DNA from: a virus
Strand: one strand, 5' to 3'
IMG/VR virus record: IMGVR_UViG_3300047357_000301
Coordinates: 1 to 31,691 of that record
Length of the DNA: 31,691 nucleotides
Numbering within the stretch: position 1 is the stretch's first letter; every line of letters starts with the position of its first letter. Shown in pieces: positions 1 through 8,736 of the stretch. A model generated the notes under the pieces. It was not told the DNA's origin. It made no database searches and was given only the letters and a program-made list of their open reading frames with translations. The position numbers and the translations under genes are program-made.

Positions 1-558
1 GTAAAAGGCACAGACGGCAAACAGTATCGCATAATGACCAGTTATGGTAACCAACACTTTGAAGATGGCGAAGTTTATTTAGACGGTGTTACTGACCCTG
101 AATATTTAGACACAAACGGCTATCCAGATGCCGCAGAACTGTTATACTATCATAGTCCAACAGGGCATTATGTAGAAGAAAATTTTGCCGACGGTAAGAA
201 GAAAGGCAAAAGCAGACCAGGTAGAGTAAAACGTAGTGGAGCAAGTTGCAATGGTAGTGTTACAGCATTACGCAAACGTGCTAAAAACAGCAGTGGTGAA
301 AAAGCAAAAATGTATCACTGGTGTGCTAACATGAAGGGCGGAAAGAAAAAGAAAAAAGCAAAAGAAAGTTTAGCAGATTTAGAATACTACAGACAACGTA
401 GAAAAGAACGTAGTAAAATTTCACCAGAAGAATTAGAGAAACGTACATTCGAAAAGTTTGCAAAAATACATGGCGAAGACAAAGCAAGAGCAATGATATT
501 TAGAATGAAACAGGGTAAGCCAAATTATTTTATTGATAAAGCGAAGCAAAATGGATAA
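1..558 (+). CDS. Lysine-rich phage protein, 5' end outside window
   Basis: The frame is open from base 1, so the gene is truncated at its 5' end; an internal ATG at 34 is unlikely to be the real start. The product begins acidic and Tyr-rich and becomes very basic in the middle (KSRPGRVKRSGASCNGSV, then an Ala/Lys-rich stretch around AKMYHWCANMKGG followed by a KKKKK run). The C-terminus has a charged helical part. I recognise the SRPGRVKRSGASCNGS...MYHWCANMK pattern as one shared by proteins of marine T4-like phages; no function is established from it. The strong positive charge fits a DNA- or nucleoid-associated internal virion protein, but that is inference. Its stop codon lies inside the late-promoter box of the next gene. 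Confidence 0.8.
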   Translation, partial: VKGTDGKQYRIMTSYGNQHFEDGEVYLDGVTDPEYLDTNGYPDAAELLYYHSPTGHYVEENFADGKKKGKSRPGRVKRSGASCNGSVTALRKRAKNSSGEKAKMYHWCANMKGGKKKKKAKESLADLEYYRQRRKERSKISPEELEKRTFEKFAKIHGEDKARAMIFRMKQGKPNYFIDKAKQNG

Positions 559-561
559 ATA
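555..561 (+). promoter_or_regulatory. T4-type late promoter box, 5 nt before ATG
   Basis: The box ATAAATA overlaps the stop codon of the preceding gene and is followed by five bases (GTATT) and then the ATG at 567. No Shine-Dalgarno sequence is visible upstream. In T4 the late start point is about six bases past this box, which here is the A of the ATG, so a leaderless transcript is predicted. Confidence 0.65.
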
Positions 562-566
562 GTATT

Positions 567-884
567 ATGCTTATAAACGATATTATAAAAGAAACAACAA
601 CCAGTGGTGCAATATCCGTTGGTGCAATGAGTGGTGGCCCTATGCATAAAAGGCCAAACCCTAGTATTTTCCCAACAGGCAAAAAGAAAAAAGTAAAAGA
701 AGAAGCACAATTCAATCCAGAAGTACATGCCAAATTTGCTAATGTATTAGATGCAAATAGACCAAAAGCAATATATGATTGGGCAAAGGCAAATGGCATC
801 AGTTCACATGATGCAATGATAATGGCAGGCTATGAAAAGAGGTTCGGGCAGAACATGTATGACTATCTGCCACCGAAGCAGTAA
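567..884 (+). CDS. Hypothetical virion-type protein
   Basis: This 105-residue protein has no recognisable enzymatic motif. It starts with MLINDIIKE, a short amphipathic stretch resembling the starts of other genes here (MLISEVISS at 2880). Next comes a Gly/Ser-rich segment (SGAISVGAMSGG) and a basic patch (GKKKKVKEE). The C-terminal half looks helical and ends in YDYLPPKQ. It is placed directly behind a late-promoter box, so late expression and a structural or head-internal role are plausible. The N-terminal stretch could be a prohead-targeting peptide like those of the T4 internal proteins, but this is inference. The antisense open frames over it are shadows. Confidence 0.7.
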   Translation: MLINDIIKETTTSGAISVGAMSGGPMHKRPNPSIFPTGKKKKVKEEAQFNPEVHAKFANVLDANRPKAIYDWAKANGISSHDAMIMAGYEKRFGQNMYDYLPPKQ

Positions 885-886
885 CA

Positions 887-1111
887 ATGAAAGCAGTTAA
901 ATGCAAAGATGGACACCTAAGTTTTATCAGTTCGCATGACGCAAGACTCTTCAACAAAATAGACTTTGACAAATTTTTAGATATAAATACATTAGACGAA
1001 ACAACTTTACATCAATGCGAAGAGATGTATAAGCAAAACGTCATTCGTAAAATAACTACAAAGGAAGGAAAAGTTGGCTACAAGACATACCCGCAAAAAA
1101 CCAAAGTTTAA
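887..1111 (+). CDS. Small hypothetical phage protein
   Basis: This 74-residue protein starts at an ATG two bases after the previous stop. It is mixed in charge, with no transmembrane segment or motif that I recognise. Its 3' end overlaps the next gene by 38 bases in another frame. Compact packing on both sides and a phage-like composition support it as real. Function is unknown. Confidence 0.6.
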   Translation: MKAVKCKDGHLSFISSHDARLFNKIDFDKFLDINTLDETTLHQCEEMYKQNVIRKITTKEGKVGYKTYPQKTKV

Positions 1112-1535
1112 TAAAGCACAGAAGCAAGTACTAGCAGTAAAACTAGATAAACTTGCCCTGAATGTGTCTAAACGTGGTGCCTATGTGGTTATGCAATCAC
1201 CGGGTGGAGACTTTTACACCATTGTAGACGCATTGCATAAACAAAAGGTGGTATTGACACACATATTCCAAAAAAGTGTTGCTAAGGCGCTCTGTGTACG
1301 TCTAAACCACCGAAATAAGCCCAGTAACGGCTATGAACCAGTAACAGAATCTCAATTAAGTAAATGCCAAAGTTACTTAGATAGATATGCTGATCTGTAC
1401 ACAGAATCTGTATTTCACAAATACACAATCAAAACTACAAAAAGAGAGTTTATGAGAAACGTAGCATTTGTGAGATTACACGAAACCATATTAAAACTAA
1501 AGTATATTTCCCAGCAACTAAAACATCAGTTATAA
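1074..1535 (+). CDS. Basic hypothetical phage protein, probable TTG start
   Basis: The 153-residue frame opens with TTG at 1074, about five bases after the strong purine-rich ribosome binding site AAGGAAGGAA. There is no ATG in frame close to it, so I accept TTG. The protein is basic (TRKKPKFNKAQKQ at the start) and has a segment reading GAYVVMQSPGGDFYTIVDALHKQKVV. The C-terminal half is helical. I recognise it as a type found near structural genes of T4-like marine phages, without a known role. It overlaps the preceding gene by 38 bases, which suggests translational coupling. Confidence 0.65.
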   Translation: MATRHTRKKPKFNKAQKQVLAVKLDKLALNVSKRGAYVVMQSPGGDFYTIVDALHKQKVVLTHIFQKSVAKALCVRLNHRNKPSNGYEPVTESQLSKCQSYLDRYADLYTESVFHKYTIKTTKREFMRNVAFVRLHETILKLKYISQQLKHQL

Positions 1536-1561
1536 AACTTTTTATAAATTTCACTTAAATG

Positions 1562-1568
1562 ATAAATA
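1562..1568 (+). promoter_or_regulatory. T4-type late promoter box with leader
   Basis: The sequence GATAAATAAG lies 33 bases before the ATG at 1602. The predicted start point leaves a leader of about 28 bases containing AGGAAA as ribosome binding site. This is the conventional leadered type of late promoter, in contrast to the leaderless type at 555. Confidence 0.6.
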
Positions 1569-1601
1569 AGTGTAATAACTAACTTATAACAGGAAATCAC
1601 T

Positions 1602-2876
1602 ATGTTTTTGAATGAATTTAATCAAACACAAATTGGAAGAGTAGCATCTTTAAATGAAATGCTCTCTAAAGAATTTGGTATAAAAATCAATCCAGGAACA
1701 GTCAACCTAGAAAAGTTAATGAAAATTAACGAAACAGCCAAAATGGCTTTATATAAGATTCGAGGTAGTAAGAAGAAGTTCCAGTTAGAACCAGAATATG
1801 CAAAATATCTAGGTCTAAAGGATATTTCAGAAACAATGATTGTTGAAGGATACTATGAGTCAAGTCCAGGCTACAAGGCACTGGAGGCTAAAATCTATGA
1901 AAGAATTATGGAACTTTGTAATTCAGGCTATACTGCCGAAGAGGCTAGAAGTCAATGCATGAATGAAGTCAGACAAGACCCATCTCATTGCTATGAAGAT
2001 TCTTGCACAGAAGGTATGGTAATGGCGGCAATTAATAAGTTTGAAGAATCATGTGGTTCAAAGCATGAATCAATTGAAGAAGGACCAGTTACAGATTTAA
2101 GTCCAGCATTGTTAAGAGAACTTTCCAAAGAAATGGGAATGGAACTTGCAACTATGGAAGACTATAGTGCTATTGAAGAAAAACTAAATGGATTTGCTGA
2201 AGTTAGTGGCAAAAGCAGAGATGCAGTTGTTGGTTTCCTAAATGGTTTAGAAGAAGACTCAGTTGCTGGCGGTATTCAAATGTTTGGCAGAAAGATTGCT
2301 GAGCAAAATAAATTTACTGGTGCTAGAAAAGATGCTATTGCACAAGGCAAAGATTCTTTTGAAGTAGATGGTAAAACATATAAAGTAACTGGTGATACTT
2401 CCGATGAAGAGGAAGCAGTAGAGGAAAGTACAATGTTTGATGAATTAATAAATGAAATACTTGCAGAAGAAGTAAACGTCGAAGAAGCAGAAGTTGTTAT
2501 GGCTGTTAGAGCATTAGCAGATGACATTCAAGACCAAGTTGAAAGAATTGGTAGAATGATGAACGAAGACCTACCTGCAATAGCAGATTCAATGAGAAAT
2601 GAAATGGGTGCCGATGTTGCACAATCATTCTCTGATAGTGTTTCACAATTACTATCAGCACACTTAGAAGCAGTTAGAGGTGTTAAGATGGGAATGGATC
2701 AGCAGATTGATTCACTAGCAGGTGGACAAATGCCAAGTGGTTTAGGTGATACTGCTATGGATGTTCCTGCAGAAGAACCAGCATTAGATGATTTAGGCAT
2801 GGACGAGCCAGTAGCAGACAACGTACCTGCAATGGCAGGACCAGAAGATGAGCCACTAGGTCGAGCAGAGGTCTAG
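1602..2876 (+). CDS. Acidic virion structural protein
   Basis: This 424-residue protein is acidic. The first third includes a Cys-containing helical segment (EARSQCMNEVRQDPSHCYEDSC), and the middle is Glu-rich. Residues about 300-370 form a long helical stretch (AVRALADDIQDQVERIGRMMN onward), a pattern I know from large structural proteins of T4-like marine phages. The C-terminus is Ala/Pro/Asp-rich and low in complexity. An internal segment, MFDELINEILAEE, resembles the amphipathic starts of neighbouring virion proteins. A late promoter and a good ribosome binding site precede it. The exact position in the particle is not deducible. Confidence 0.75.
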   Translation: MFLNEFNQTQIGRVASLNEMLSKEFGIKINPGTVNLEKLMKINETAKMALYKIRGSKKKFQLEPEYAKYLGLKDISETMIVEGYYESSPGYKALEAKIYERIMELCNSGYTAEEARSQCMNEVRQDPSHCYEDSCTEGMVMAAINKFEESCGSKHESIEEGPVTDLSPALLRELSKEMGMELATMEDYSAIEEKLNGFAEVSGKSRDAVVGFLNGLEEDSVAGGIQMFGRKIAEQNKFTGARKDAIAQGKDSFEVDGKTYKVTGDTSDEEEAVEESTMFDELINEILAEEVNVEEAEVVMAVRALADDIQDQVERIGRMMNEDLPAIADSMRNEMGADVAQSFSDSVSQLLSAHLEAVRGVKMGMDQQIDSLAGGQMPSGLGDTAMDVPAEEPALDDLGMDEPVADNVPAMAGPEDEPLGRAEV

Positions 2877-2879
2877 TAA

Positions 2880-3227
2880 ATGCTAATTTCAGAAGTCATA
2901 AGTTCTGAAAGAGAAGATACGGCAGATGAATTATTGGCGGCTGTTAAAAACGTATTAAGTTTTCATATTGCAGACCCAGATGATGAAGTAGATATTCCTA
3001 CAGATCAGTTCCAGCAAGATGTTGAAATGGAAATTAACAGACCTGTAAATATAGATACTCTAATGAAAGCAGTTAGAGATAGTGAATTTGCTGTAAGTAT
3101 TAATAAAAGTAGGCTAAGAGCAAAAGGTGATCTAGATCAAGACGTAGATACAGAAGCAGAGCCAACAGTAGATGTTAGTAAGATGGCTGGTAATCAAGCC
3201 ATGAAGGATATTAAGGCAGATTTATAA
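2880..3227 (+). CDS. Acidic hypothetical virion-type protein
   Basis: This 115-residue acidic protein starts three bases after the previous stop and ends in a TAATG overlap with the next gene. It opens with MLISEVISSERED, similar to the start of the gene at 567. The middle is DPDDEVDIPTDQFQQDVE, and the last 40 residues are Asp-rich. No enzyme motif is seen. Its place in a late structural run suggests a head-associated or assembly protein. Confidence 0.65.
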   Translation: MLISEVISSEREDTADELLAAVKNVLSFHIADPDDEVDIPTDQFQQDVEMEINRPVNIDTLMKAVRDSEFAVSINKSRLRAKGDLDQDVDTEAEPTVDVSKMAGNQAMKDIKADL

Positions 3228-3547
3228 TGGCAAGTATATTTTCTAATGCGGCAACGGCTCGTAAAGATACTAGGAACAATTCAGTGATTCATTCTGAAGT
3301 TCGCAGTATTGAGACAGCAGTTTTAGGTAATATTGATGCTGGCGTACTATATGCAAATGTATCTTCAGGTACAACAATGACAGACAGTAATGCATACTAT
3401 AAAGCATATTTCGGAGTAACCACAGACTCCACTAAAAAAGACCAAGTAGACTATGTTGCTAAGTATTTTAAAGACTTAGGATATGGTATCAAAATAGCAC
3501 AAAACTTAACAACCACAGATACAATAACCTGGAATATTAGTTGGTAA
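3227..3547 (+). CDS. Hypothetical virion-type protein
   Basis: This 106-residue protein overlaps the preceding stop (TAATG). It is rich in Ser, Thr, Asn and Tyr and looks mainly beta-stranded near the end (LTTTDTITWNISW), a composition usual in phage structural proteins. I do not recognise a family. It is the last gene before a new late-promoter box. Confidence 0.65.
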   Translation: MASIFSNAATARKDTRNNSVIHSEVRSIETAVLGNIDAGVLYANVSSGTTMTDSNAYYKAYFGVTTDSTKKDQVDYVAKYFKDLGYGIKIAQNLTTTDTITWNISW

Positions 3548-3559
3548 TCTAACGTACAC

Positions 3560-3566
3560 ATAAATA
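3560..3566 (+). promoter_or_regulatory. T4-type late promoter box, 5 nt before ATG
   Basis: ATAAATA is followed by AGTGT and then the ATG at 3572. No Shine-Dalgarno sequence is present. The spacing equals that at 555, 12792, 24806, 29414 and 31051. Confidence 0.65.
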
Positions 3567-3571
3567 AGTGT

Positions 3572-4333
3572 ATGGAAAGAGTCGACATATGGTTTGGTGA
3601 CAGTTGGACTATTGGCAGTGAATTGCAAAGCAAGTTAAGTTCAGCAGAAGTAAGATCATTTAGCAAAACTAACATACCAAATTTAAGAGACAACACACAA
3701 AATCCTTTCTTATCATATCCTTACCTAGTATCACAACACAGAGGTACAAAATACGAAAACTTTGCTATAGCAGGTGGTAGTTACGAATTTATGTACTTTC
3801 AAATGTGTAATTGGTACAATAATGGGCACTTCAACGGAGAGAATGAATACACTTTTTGGCTTCAAACCACAGCATCATCTAGGGGATTTGGCATAGACTA
3901 TAATTTCAAAAGACATCATTTTCAAGGTATTAGACAGTTTTCTCGTGGTGAGTTATTAGATTTTCAGAGAGCAAAAGGTTCACCAGAATTTGTAGATTTC
4001 GATGCAAACATGATGCTTAATGCAATATGGACTTTTTGTAAAGCAAACTATATTAAACTTAAAATACTTCCGTTATGGACTGGTATTAATTTGTTACCAG
4101 AAGTTAATATAGTACCAGAAGGTAAATTTTTTGAACATCACAATACAAATATGTTAAGAAATATATTCGGCGAAAACGTTTTTCCAGATGGTGGTATAGA
4201 TACTACTGATATGGAGAATGAGGATATTATAAAACAAATACAACAATATGATTATATAGCACCCAATGATTGTCATCCAAATAAAGGCGGACAACAACGT
4301 ATAGCGGAATATATAATTAACAAACTCGGATAA
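3572..4333 (+). CDS. SGNH/GDSL-type hydrolase-like protein
   Basis: This 253-residue protein shows block I of the SGNH hydrolase superfamily as FGDSWT with Ser11. A block V Asp-x-His appears near the end as NDCHPNKGG (Asp233, His235). Family members are esterases, lipases or carbohydrate acetyl-esterases. The likely substrate is an acyl or acetyl group on a host surface glycan, but this is inference. No signal peptide is seen. It is expressed from its own leaderless late promoter between structural genes, so it may be a particle component, for example a tail-associated deacetylase. A second member of the superfamily lies at 20579. Confidence 0.75.
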   Translation: MERVDIWFGDSWTIGSELQSKLSSAEVRSFSKTNIPNLRDNTQNPFLSYPYLVSQHRGTKYENFAIAGGSYEFMYFQMCNWYNNGHFNGENEYTFWLQTTASSRGFGIDYNFKRHHFQGIRQFSRGELLDFQRAKGSPEFVDFDANMMLNAIWTFCKANYIKLKILPLWTGINLLPEVNIVPEGKFFEHHNTNMLRNIFGENVFPDGGIDTTDMENEDIIKQIQQYDYIAPNDCHPNKGGQQRIAEYIINKLG

Positions 4334-4345
4334 AAGATCTAATTT

Positions 4346-5020
4346 ATGTTAGTAGAAAAATATGAGTACCCAGCATTAAAGAGGGTAACAGCCAAAAACG
4401 GTCAGAGACAATACAGCGAAGACGGTGAAGCAGGTGTTCCAAGTGTAACAACAGTACTTTCGGAAACAGGTGATAAATCAGCCTTAATAGCCTGGCGTAA
4501 ACGTGTAGGAGATGCAGAAGCAACTCGCATAAGCAAAGAAGCCGCAGGCCTTGGTACTAAAGTACATAATGCATTAGAAAAATATGTATTAAACGAAGAA
4601 TACGATATCAAAGGCAACAATCATATAAGCATAATGGCTAAAACTATGCTAGACGAAATGATAGACAAAGGTTTAAGTCAAGTTGATGAAATATGGGGTG
4701 TTGAAGTAGCCTTAATTGCAAAAGGCTTATACGCAGGTACAAGCGATGCTGTGGGCATGTTTAACGGTGTTGAGAGTATTATTGACTTCAAGACTGCTAA
4801 AAAAATTAAAAAACGTGAATGGATTGAAGATTATTTCATGCAAGGTTGTGCTTATGCATTAGCACACAATGAAATGTTTGGTACAAACATTAAACAAGTT
4901 GCTATTTTAATGATTGACAGAGAAGGCAAATATGCTGATTTTGTTATTGAAGGCGACGAGTTTGAAGAGTACTGTCATAAGTGGGCACAGAGGCTGGCCG
5001 ACTACTATAATAAAGTTTAA
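4346..5020 (+). CDS. PD-(D/E)XK superfamily exonuclease
   Basis: This 224-residue protein has the motif order of RecB-like or Cas4-like nucleases: GTKVH (His74), GVEV (Glu120), GTSDAVG (Asp134), IIDFKT (Asp147 and Lys149, the D-x-K pair), then a QGCAYALAHNE helix. These residues bind the metal and cut the phosphodiester bond. Similar proteins are common beside structural genes of marine T4-like phages, where they are annotated as exonucleases. The role could be DNA processing during recombination or packaging, or host DNA breakdown. It begins 12 bases after the SGNH gene with no clear ribosome binding site, so it is probably co-transcribed. Confidence 0.85.
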   Translation: MLVEKYEYPALKRVTAKNGQRQYSEDGEAGVPSVTTVLSETGDKSALIAWRKRVGDAEATRISKEAAGLGTKVHNALEKYVLNEEYDIKGNNHISIMAKTMLDEMIDKGLSQVDEIWGVEVALIAKGLYAGTSDAVGMFNGVESIIDFKTAKKIKKREWIEDYFMQGCAYALAHNEMFGTNIKQVAILMIDREGKYADFVIEGDEFEEYCHKWAQRLADYYNKV

Positions 5021-5032
5021 CTGCTAAATGTG

Positions 5033-5039
5033 ATAAATA
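5033..5039 (+). promoter_or_regulatory. T4-type late promoter box with leader
   Basis: TGATAAATAC is followed at about 5045 by the predicted start point, leaving a leader of about 19 bases that carries AGGAG nine bases before the GTG start at 5064. Confidence 0.6.
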
Positions 5040-5063
5040 CTGTTAAGTCAGGAGACATTAACA

Positions 5064-8000
5064 GTGGCAGAAAACGATAAAACAATAGTATCAAGAATTC
5101 AACACCGAAGAGGCTTAAAGCAGGATCTTCCTCAGCCTTTACGACCAGGTGAAATAGGACTGGCTACAGACAGTAGACAACTCTATATCGGTGGTGACCC
5201 AACTAACCCTGCAACAGCAGACTATCATAGTGTAAGTTACTATGAAAATACTTTAAGTGCAAAAGACCATGTGGCAAGTATTGCCAACAATAACATTGTT
5301 GCATTTAACGTTCCTTCAATTAGATATGTTGAAGGTGAATTTAATGGTACCAGCAAAGTTAAGAGCTGGCAACCAACTGATGCTAGAAGCATATTAGCAG
5401 GCTCGGCCGCTAGTGCTTTTTCAGATTCCACATACCCTGTTTTCTCTCCAGTATCCACAGCATCAATTTCAAGTACATTACATGCAACTAAAGTTGCTGG
5501 TAGTTTTGAAATGCAAATTTCAATAGTATCAGGTACAGATGCTACAGGTAATATCAGAGTAAATGATGAAATTATTATTTCAGGATACAATGGTACGAGA
5601 CCAAAAGTTAATACAGTAAGTAGACATTCGAGTGGTAATTATTATATTATAACCATAGACCAGTCTATTTCAGAAATATCAAATGGAACAGCAATACAGT
5701 TTATTCCTAAGCATCAAAAAAATATTTTTACTAACGAAGCATTCAATTCTAAAGATGTTACAGTTGTTAAAAACTCTATCCAATTATCAGGAGAGTCAGA
5801 TAAAACAACTTACACACCATCTGCAAACGTAGACTTTGCTATAGACGGTAGTAATGTTGCTAGTACAGGTTCACATAGTTTAACACTTAGAACAGCACCA
5901 ACAGTTTATGATTCAGTAGCATTAACATATTATTCAAATGCAAATGTTATTTCAGCAATCGAAGGTGTACAATCAGGAACACATAAAGGAAATATTTCTG
6001 CACATGTTCCTATGCCAAGTTTTTATGACAATGATGCATTATGGGGTGCCGGTAAAACATTACCATCATACAAGCATTTCAAGAAAGAAAATATTCAAAT
6101 AAGTAAGTCAACTGGAGTTGGTTACGTTGGTATGGATCTAATCCATATTTCAGCAACAGCAGATGGTTCTAATATCACAGCAACAACAGGACTTACACTA
6201 GGTAATTTATATATTGCTAGAGAAGATGAACAATTAGGATTAGCAAATGTAATTTCATCAAACGATGGTGAAACTTATGTAGTAACATTTAGTTCATCAA
6301 CAGACGCAGGCAAGTTTCAAACAGAAGCCGCCGCAGGTGATTACAAATATGATTCAATGATGTTTATTGGTAGTACTGGTAACGATGATGAATATTTACA
6401 CAGAGCCAGATTTGCTGTAGCAGGCACAAGTGGCTCAGCAGTAACAATAGCAATGCCATCTCTACCATATACAATTTCTAGATCAGCAAGTGCTAACGTT
6501 GAAGTAGACCCTGTATTCCCAGGAAACGGATTTACAAATGCTCAACCTACAACATGTGTTATTAGAATTTATGATAACACATTAAGAGCAGACGAAGTCA
6601 AAGCAGGTGACCATGTTAGAATTATTGATAACTTAGGCAATGTAAGTGCTTGTCAATTACACGATACAGTATTTAAAGTTGTTTCTACAAAAGTTGGCAG
6701 TCATTTTAATATCAGAGTAAACTCAAACGATATTTTAGCAGGTAACAGTAATGTTACGTTTACAGCAAATATTGCCGCAGGTGGTATTAAGTATGTTAAC
6801 CATGGTAGTTCAGCAAGTGATGTGAATAAAACTATTCAGGTTATAAGTAAAGGCCATGGAATAGGTACAGGAACTTCTAATGTTAGAATTAATGGACCAG
6901 CAGTATTTCCTATAGGATCACCTCCAACAGCATATGATATAAAGAGTGTTGCAAGTGATATCACAGAAGATACTTTTTATGTTGAGAATTATCCATTCAA
7001 TATGTCAACAGCGGCAACGTTATTAACAGAATCAGGTGCTGGTGGATTAATTTCTGCTAATGCACAAGGTATTAGACCACAGTCAGCATTAACATTTGCT
7101 TCAACTGTATTCAGTGCTGTGCCAGTACTAAACATTAAATTATCTGCTAACTCAACAGTAGAGAGTGCTATAGTTACAGTTAATAAAAACTTAGTACCAA
7201 TATCAGGTGCTAATGTACAAATATTTCCACAAATGAATTGGATACCACAAGATGATGAAGCCAAAAATGCTGTTTACATTTATCAAAGACCTGCATATTC
7301 ATCAGTAGCAACAGGTGGTTTAGAATTTACATTGTTTGAAGATAAAACACAACCAACATTATCTGTACTAGGATTAACTCCTAAACTATACGATAGAGCA
7401 AATAATACTGTAAAAGCAAAATTTGAACAATGGTTAAACTCCACAGTAAACAGCAGAGATGTAAACTTATTCAGCAATGTATTCCCAGGTGATAGTGCCA
7501 CATACGCAACACTAAGTCCTAAGAGTACAAACATATCTACTCAGTACAGTTTAGCAATCGACAATACATTTAATGAGATTACATTCGGTAGCAGAGAAGA
7601 AGCAGGAATATTTAACAACATTGTAAACAGAATTTATGGTACAAGTTTATATGATAAGTTACTTGATACAAACAAAGGTTCTAGAGGACTTGTAAATCTT
7701 AAAAACAACATTGAGATCTCTACTAGAGAAGCCGCAACATTTGGTAACAAAGTTACAAGTTTCAACAGTATGGAACAGGTTGTACTTATACCAGGTGACA
7801 ATGGTATTCCAGGCGTAGGTGCAGTAACACAATCACAATTAGGTGCGGCAAAACTAGTTGCTTCATTTGATGCTGGCTCTTCATATAATGTTTATAAGGT
7901 TGAATATAGTATTGCAGAAAGCTCAGGTTCTTCTGCTAACAAGTATATCAGAACAGGTGTATGGACTATTGCTGGTAGAAAAGATTTTACTGATCAAGCA

Positions 8001-8228
8001 AATGCTGTTATTTTTAATGACTCATTCTCAAGTCACTCAGAAATTACAACACATACTAACCAGTTAGTTGAGCCTAAGTTTAGAGCTCAAATGGATAATA
8101 CAGGTCTAATTAAATTGTTCTTAGTAAACGATCAATTAGAAGCAGAATCAAATACAAATATTACGCATAATTTAGGTGTACAGTTAAAAGTAAAATACGT
8201 TCAAGACCGTTGGTCAGCAACAAGTTAG
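5064..8228 (+). CDS. Large fibre-like virion protein
   Basis: The start is GTG, supported by AGGAG upstream. The 1054-residue product begins with a conserved module (IQHRRGLKQDLPQPL, then RPGEIGLATDSRQLYIGG, residues about 12-44). This kind of module, similar to the N-terminal domain of major tropism determinants, anchors many tail-fibre and receptor-binding proteins to the virion. The rest is Ser/Thr/Asn/Val-rich and beta-stranded in character, with many repeats of the type N-x-x-I/V-T. I see no enzymatic motif and no collagen-like repeat. A role as a fibre, baseplate or neck appendage component is likely. It is the longest gene of the left block and has its own late promoter. Confidence 0.8.
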   Translation: MAENDKTIVSRIQHRRGLKQDLPQPLRPGEIGLATDSRQLYIGGDPTNPATADYHSVSYYENTLSAKDHVASIANNNIVAFNVPSIRYVEGEFNGTSKVKSWQPTDARSILAGSAASAFSDSTYPVFSPVSTASISSTLHATKVAGSFEMQISIVSGTDATGNIRVNDEIIISGYNGTRPKVNTVSRHSSGNYYIITIDQSISEISNGTAIQFIPKHQKNIFTNEAFNSKDVTVVKNSIQLSGESDKTTYTPSANVDFAIDGSNVASTGSHSLTLRTAPTVYDSVALTYYSNANVISAIEGVQSGTHKGNISAHVPMPSFYDNDALWGAGKTLPSYKHFKKENIQISKSTGVGYVGMDLIHISATADGSNITATTGLTLGNLYIAREDEQLGLANVISSNDGETYVVTFSSSTDAGKFQTEAAAGDYKYDSMMFIGSTGNDDEYLHRARFAVAGTSGSAVTIAMPSLPYTISRSASANVEVDPVFPGNGFTNAQPTTCVIRIYDNTLRADEVKAGDHVRIIDNLGNVSACQLHDTVFKVVSTKVGSHFNIRVNSNDILAGNSNVTFTANIAAGGIKYVNHGSSASDVNKTIQVISKGHGIGTGTSNVRINGPAVFPIGSPPTAYDIKSVASDITEDTFYVENYPFNMSTAATLLTESGAGGLISANAQGIRPQSALTFASTVFSAVPVLNIKLSANSTVESAIVTVNKNLVPISGANVQIFPQMNWIPQDDEAKNAVYIYQRPAYSSVATGGLEFTLFEDKTQPTLSVLGLTPKLYDRANNTVKAKFEQWLNSTVNSRDVNLFSNVFPGDSATYATLSPKSTNISTQYSLAIDNTFNEITFGSREEAGIFNNIVNRIYGTSLYDKLLDTNKGSRGLVNLKNNIEISTREAATFGNKVTSFNSMEQVVLIPGDNGIPGVGAVTQSQLGAAKLVASFDAGSSYNVYKVEYSIAESSGSSANKYIRTGVWTIAGRKDFTDQANAVIFNDSFSSHSEITTHTNQLVEPKFRAQMDNTGLIKLFLVNDQLEAESNTNITHNLGVQLKVKYVQDRWSATS

Positions 8229-8234
8229 AGATAG

Positions 8235-8672
8235 ATGTTCACAAACACACAGGACGGTGACGCCCGACTTCGTGCATGGCGGCACTTCAGAGATAACTTC
8301 CCACAAGATGGTAGTATGCTTGATGTTGCTCAAGGTTTCAAGGATGTCAAACCCAAGCAACGTTATATAGATTACTACACTCCCAAAAGTTGGCCTAATG
8401 TATTTGAGATAGTCAAAGAAGGCTATTTATGTCAGACAGGCCTGTCAATTGTAATGGCTTCTACCTTACATTATTTCAACTTCATAAACTCAGAATCTGT
8501 TAAATTTGAGATGATAAGTAATCATATAACAGGAATGGAAGGAGCAATATTTGAAGTAGACGGCTCATTTTTTAACTTCAGTCCAGGCGAAATTGCTAGT
8601 GAAAAATTTGTTAGAGACAACTCAGTAACGTTTCATTCCAGTATAATAACACTAGATAAATTATATGCTTGA
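8235..8672 (+). CDS. Hypothetical phage protein downstream of fibre gene
   Basis: This 145-residue protein starts six bases after the fibre-like gene. It has aromatic-rich stretches (KSWPNVFEIVKEGYLCQTG; TLHYFNFINSES) and no transmembrane segment. The 3' end runs into the sigma70 promoter of nrdA. It may be a fibre-associated or assembly protein judging only by position; the family is unknown to me. Confidence 0.65.
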   Translation: MFTNTQDGDARLRAWRHFRDNFPQDGSMLDVAQGFKDVKPKQRYIDYYTPKSWPNVFEIVKEGYLCQTGLSIVMASTLHYFNFINSESVKFEMISNHITGMEGAIFEVDGSFFNFSPGEIASEKFVRDNSVTFHSSIITLDKLYA

Positions 8673-8697
8673 CAAACTAAATAATAGCATGTATAAT
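8669..8697 (+). promoter_or_regulatory. Consensus sigma70 promoter for nrdA with nested late box
   Basis: TTGACA (8669-8674) and TATAAT (8692-8697) are perfect -35 and -10 hexamers with an optimal 17-base spacer. The spacer itself contains CTAAATA (8677-8683), close to the late box. The host polymerase should transcribe nrdA early, and the modified polymerase could keep using the site late. A leader of about 35 bases with ACAGGAAC precedes the ATG at 8737. Confidence 0.8.
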
Positions 8698-8736
8698 AAA
8701 GTATAGAACTACAACATCTAACACACAGGAACATGC

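Noticed and set aside
8689-8706. Five-codon open frame (ATG to TAG) placed five bases after CTAAATA before nrdA
   Set aside because: It coincides with the -10 element of a perfect sigma70 promoter, which explains the sequence. A leader peptide would exist only on a transcript from the nested late-type box, which has C instead of A at its first position.
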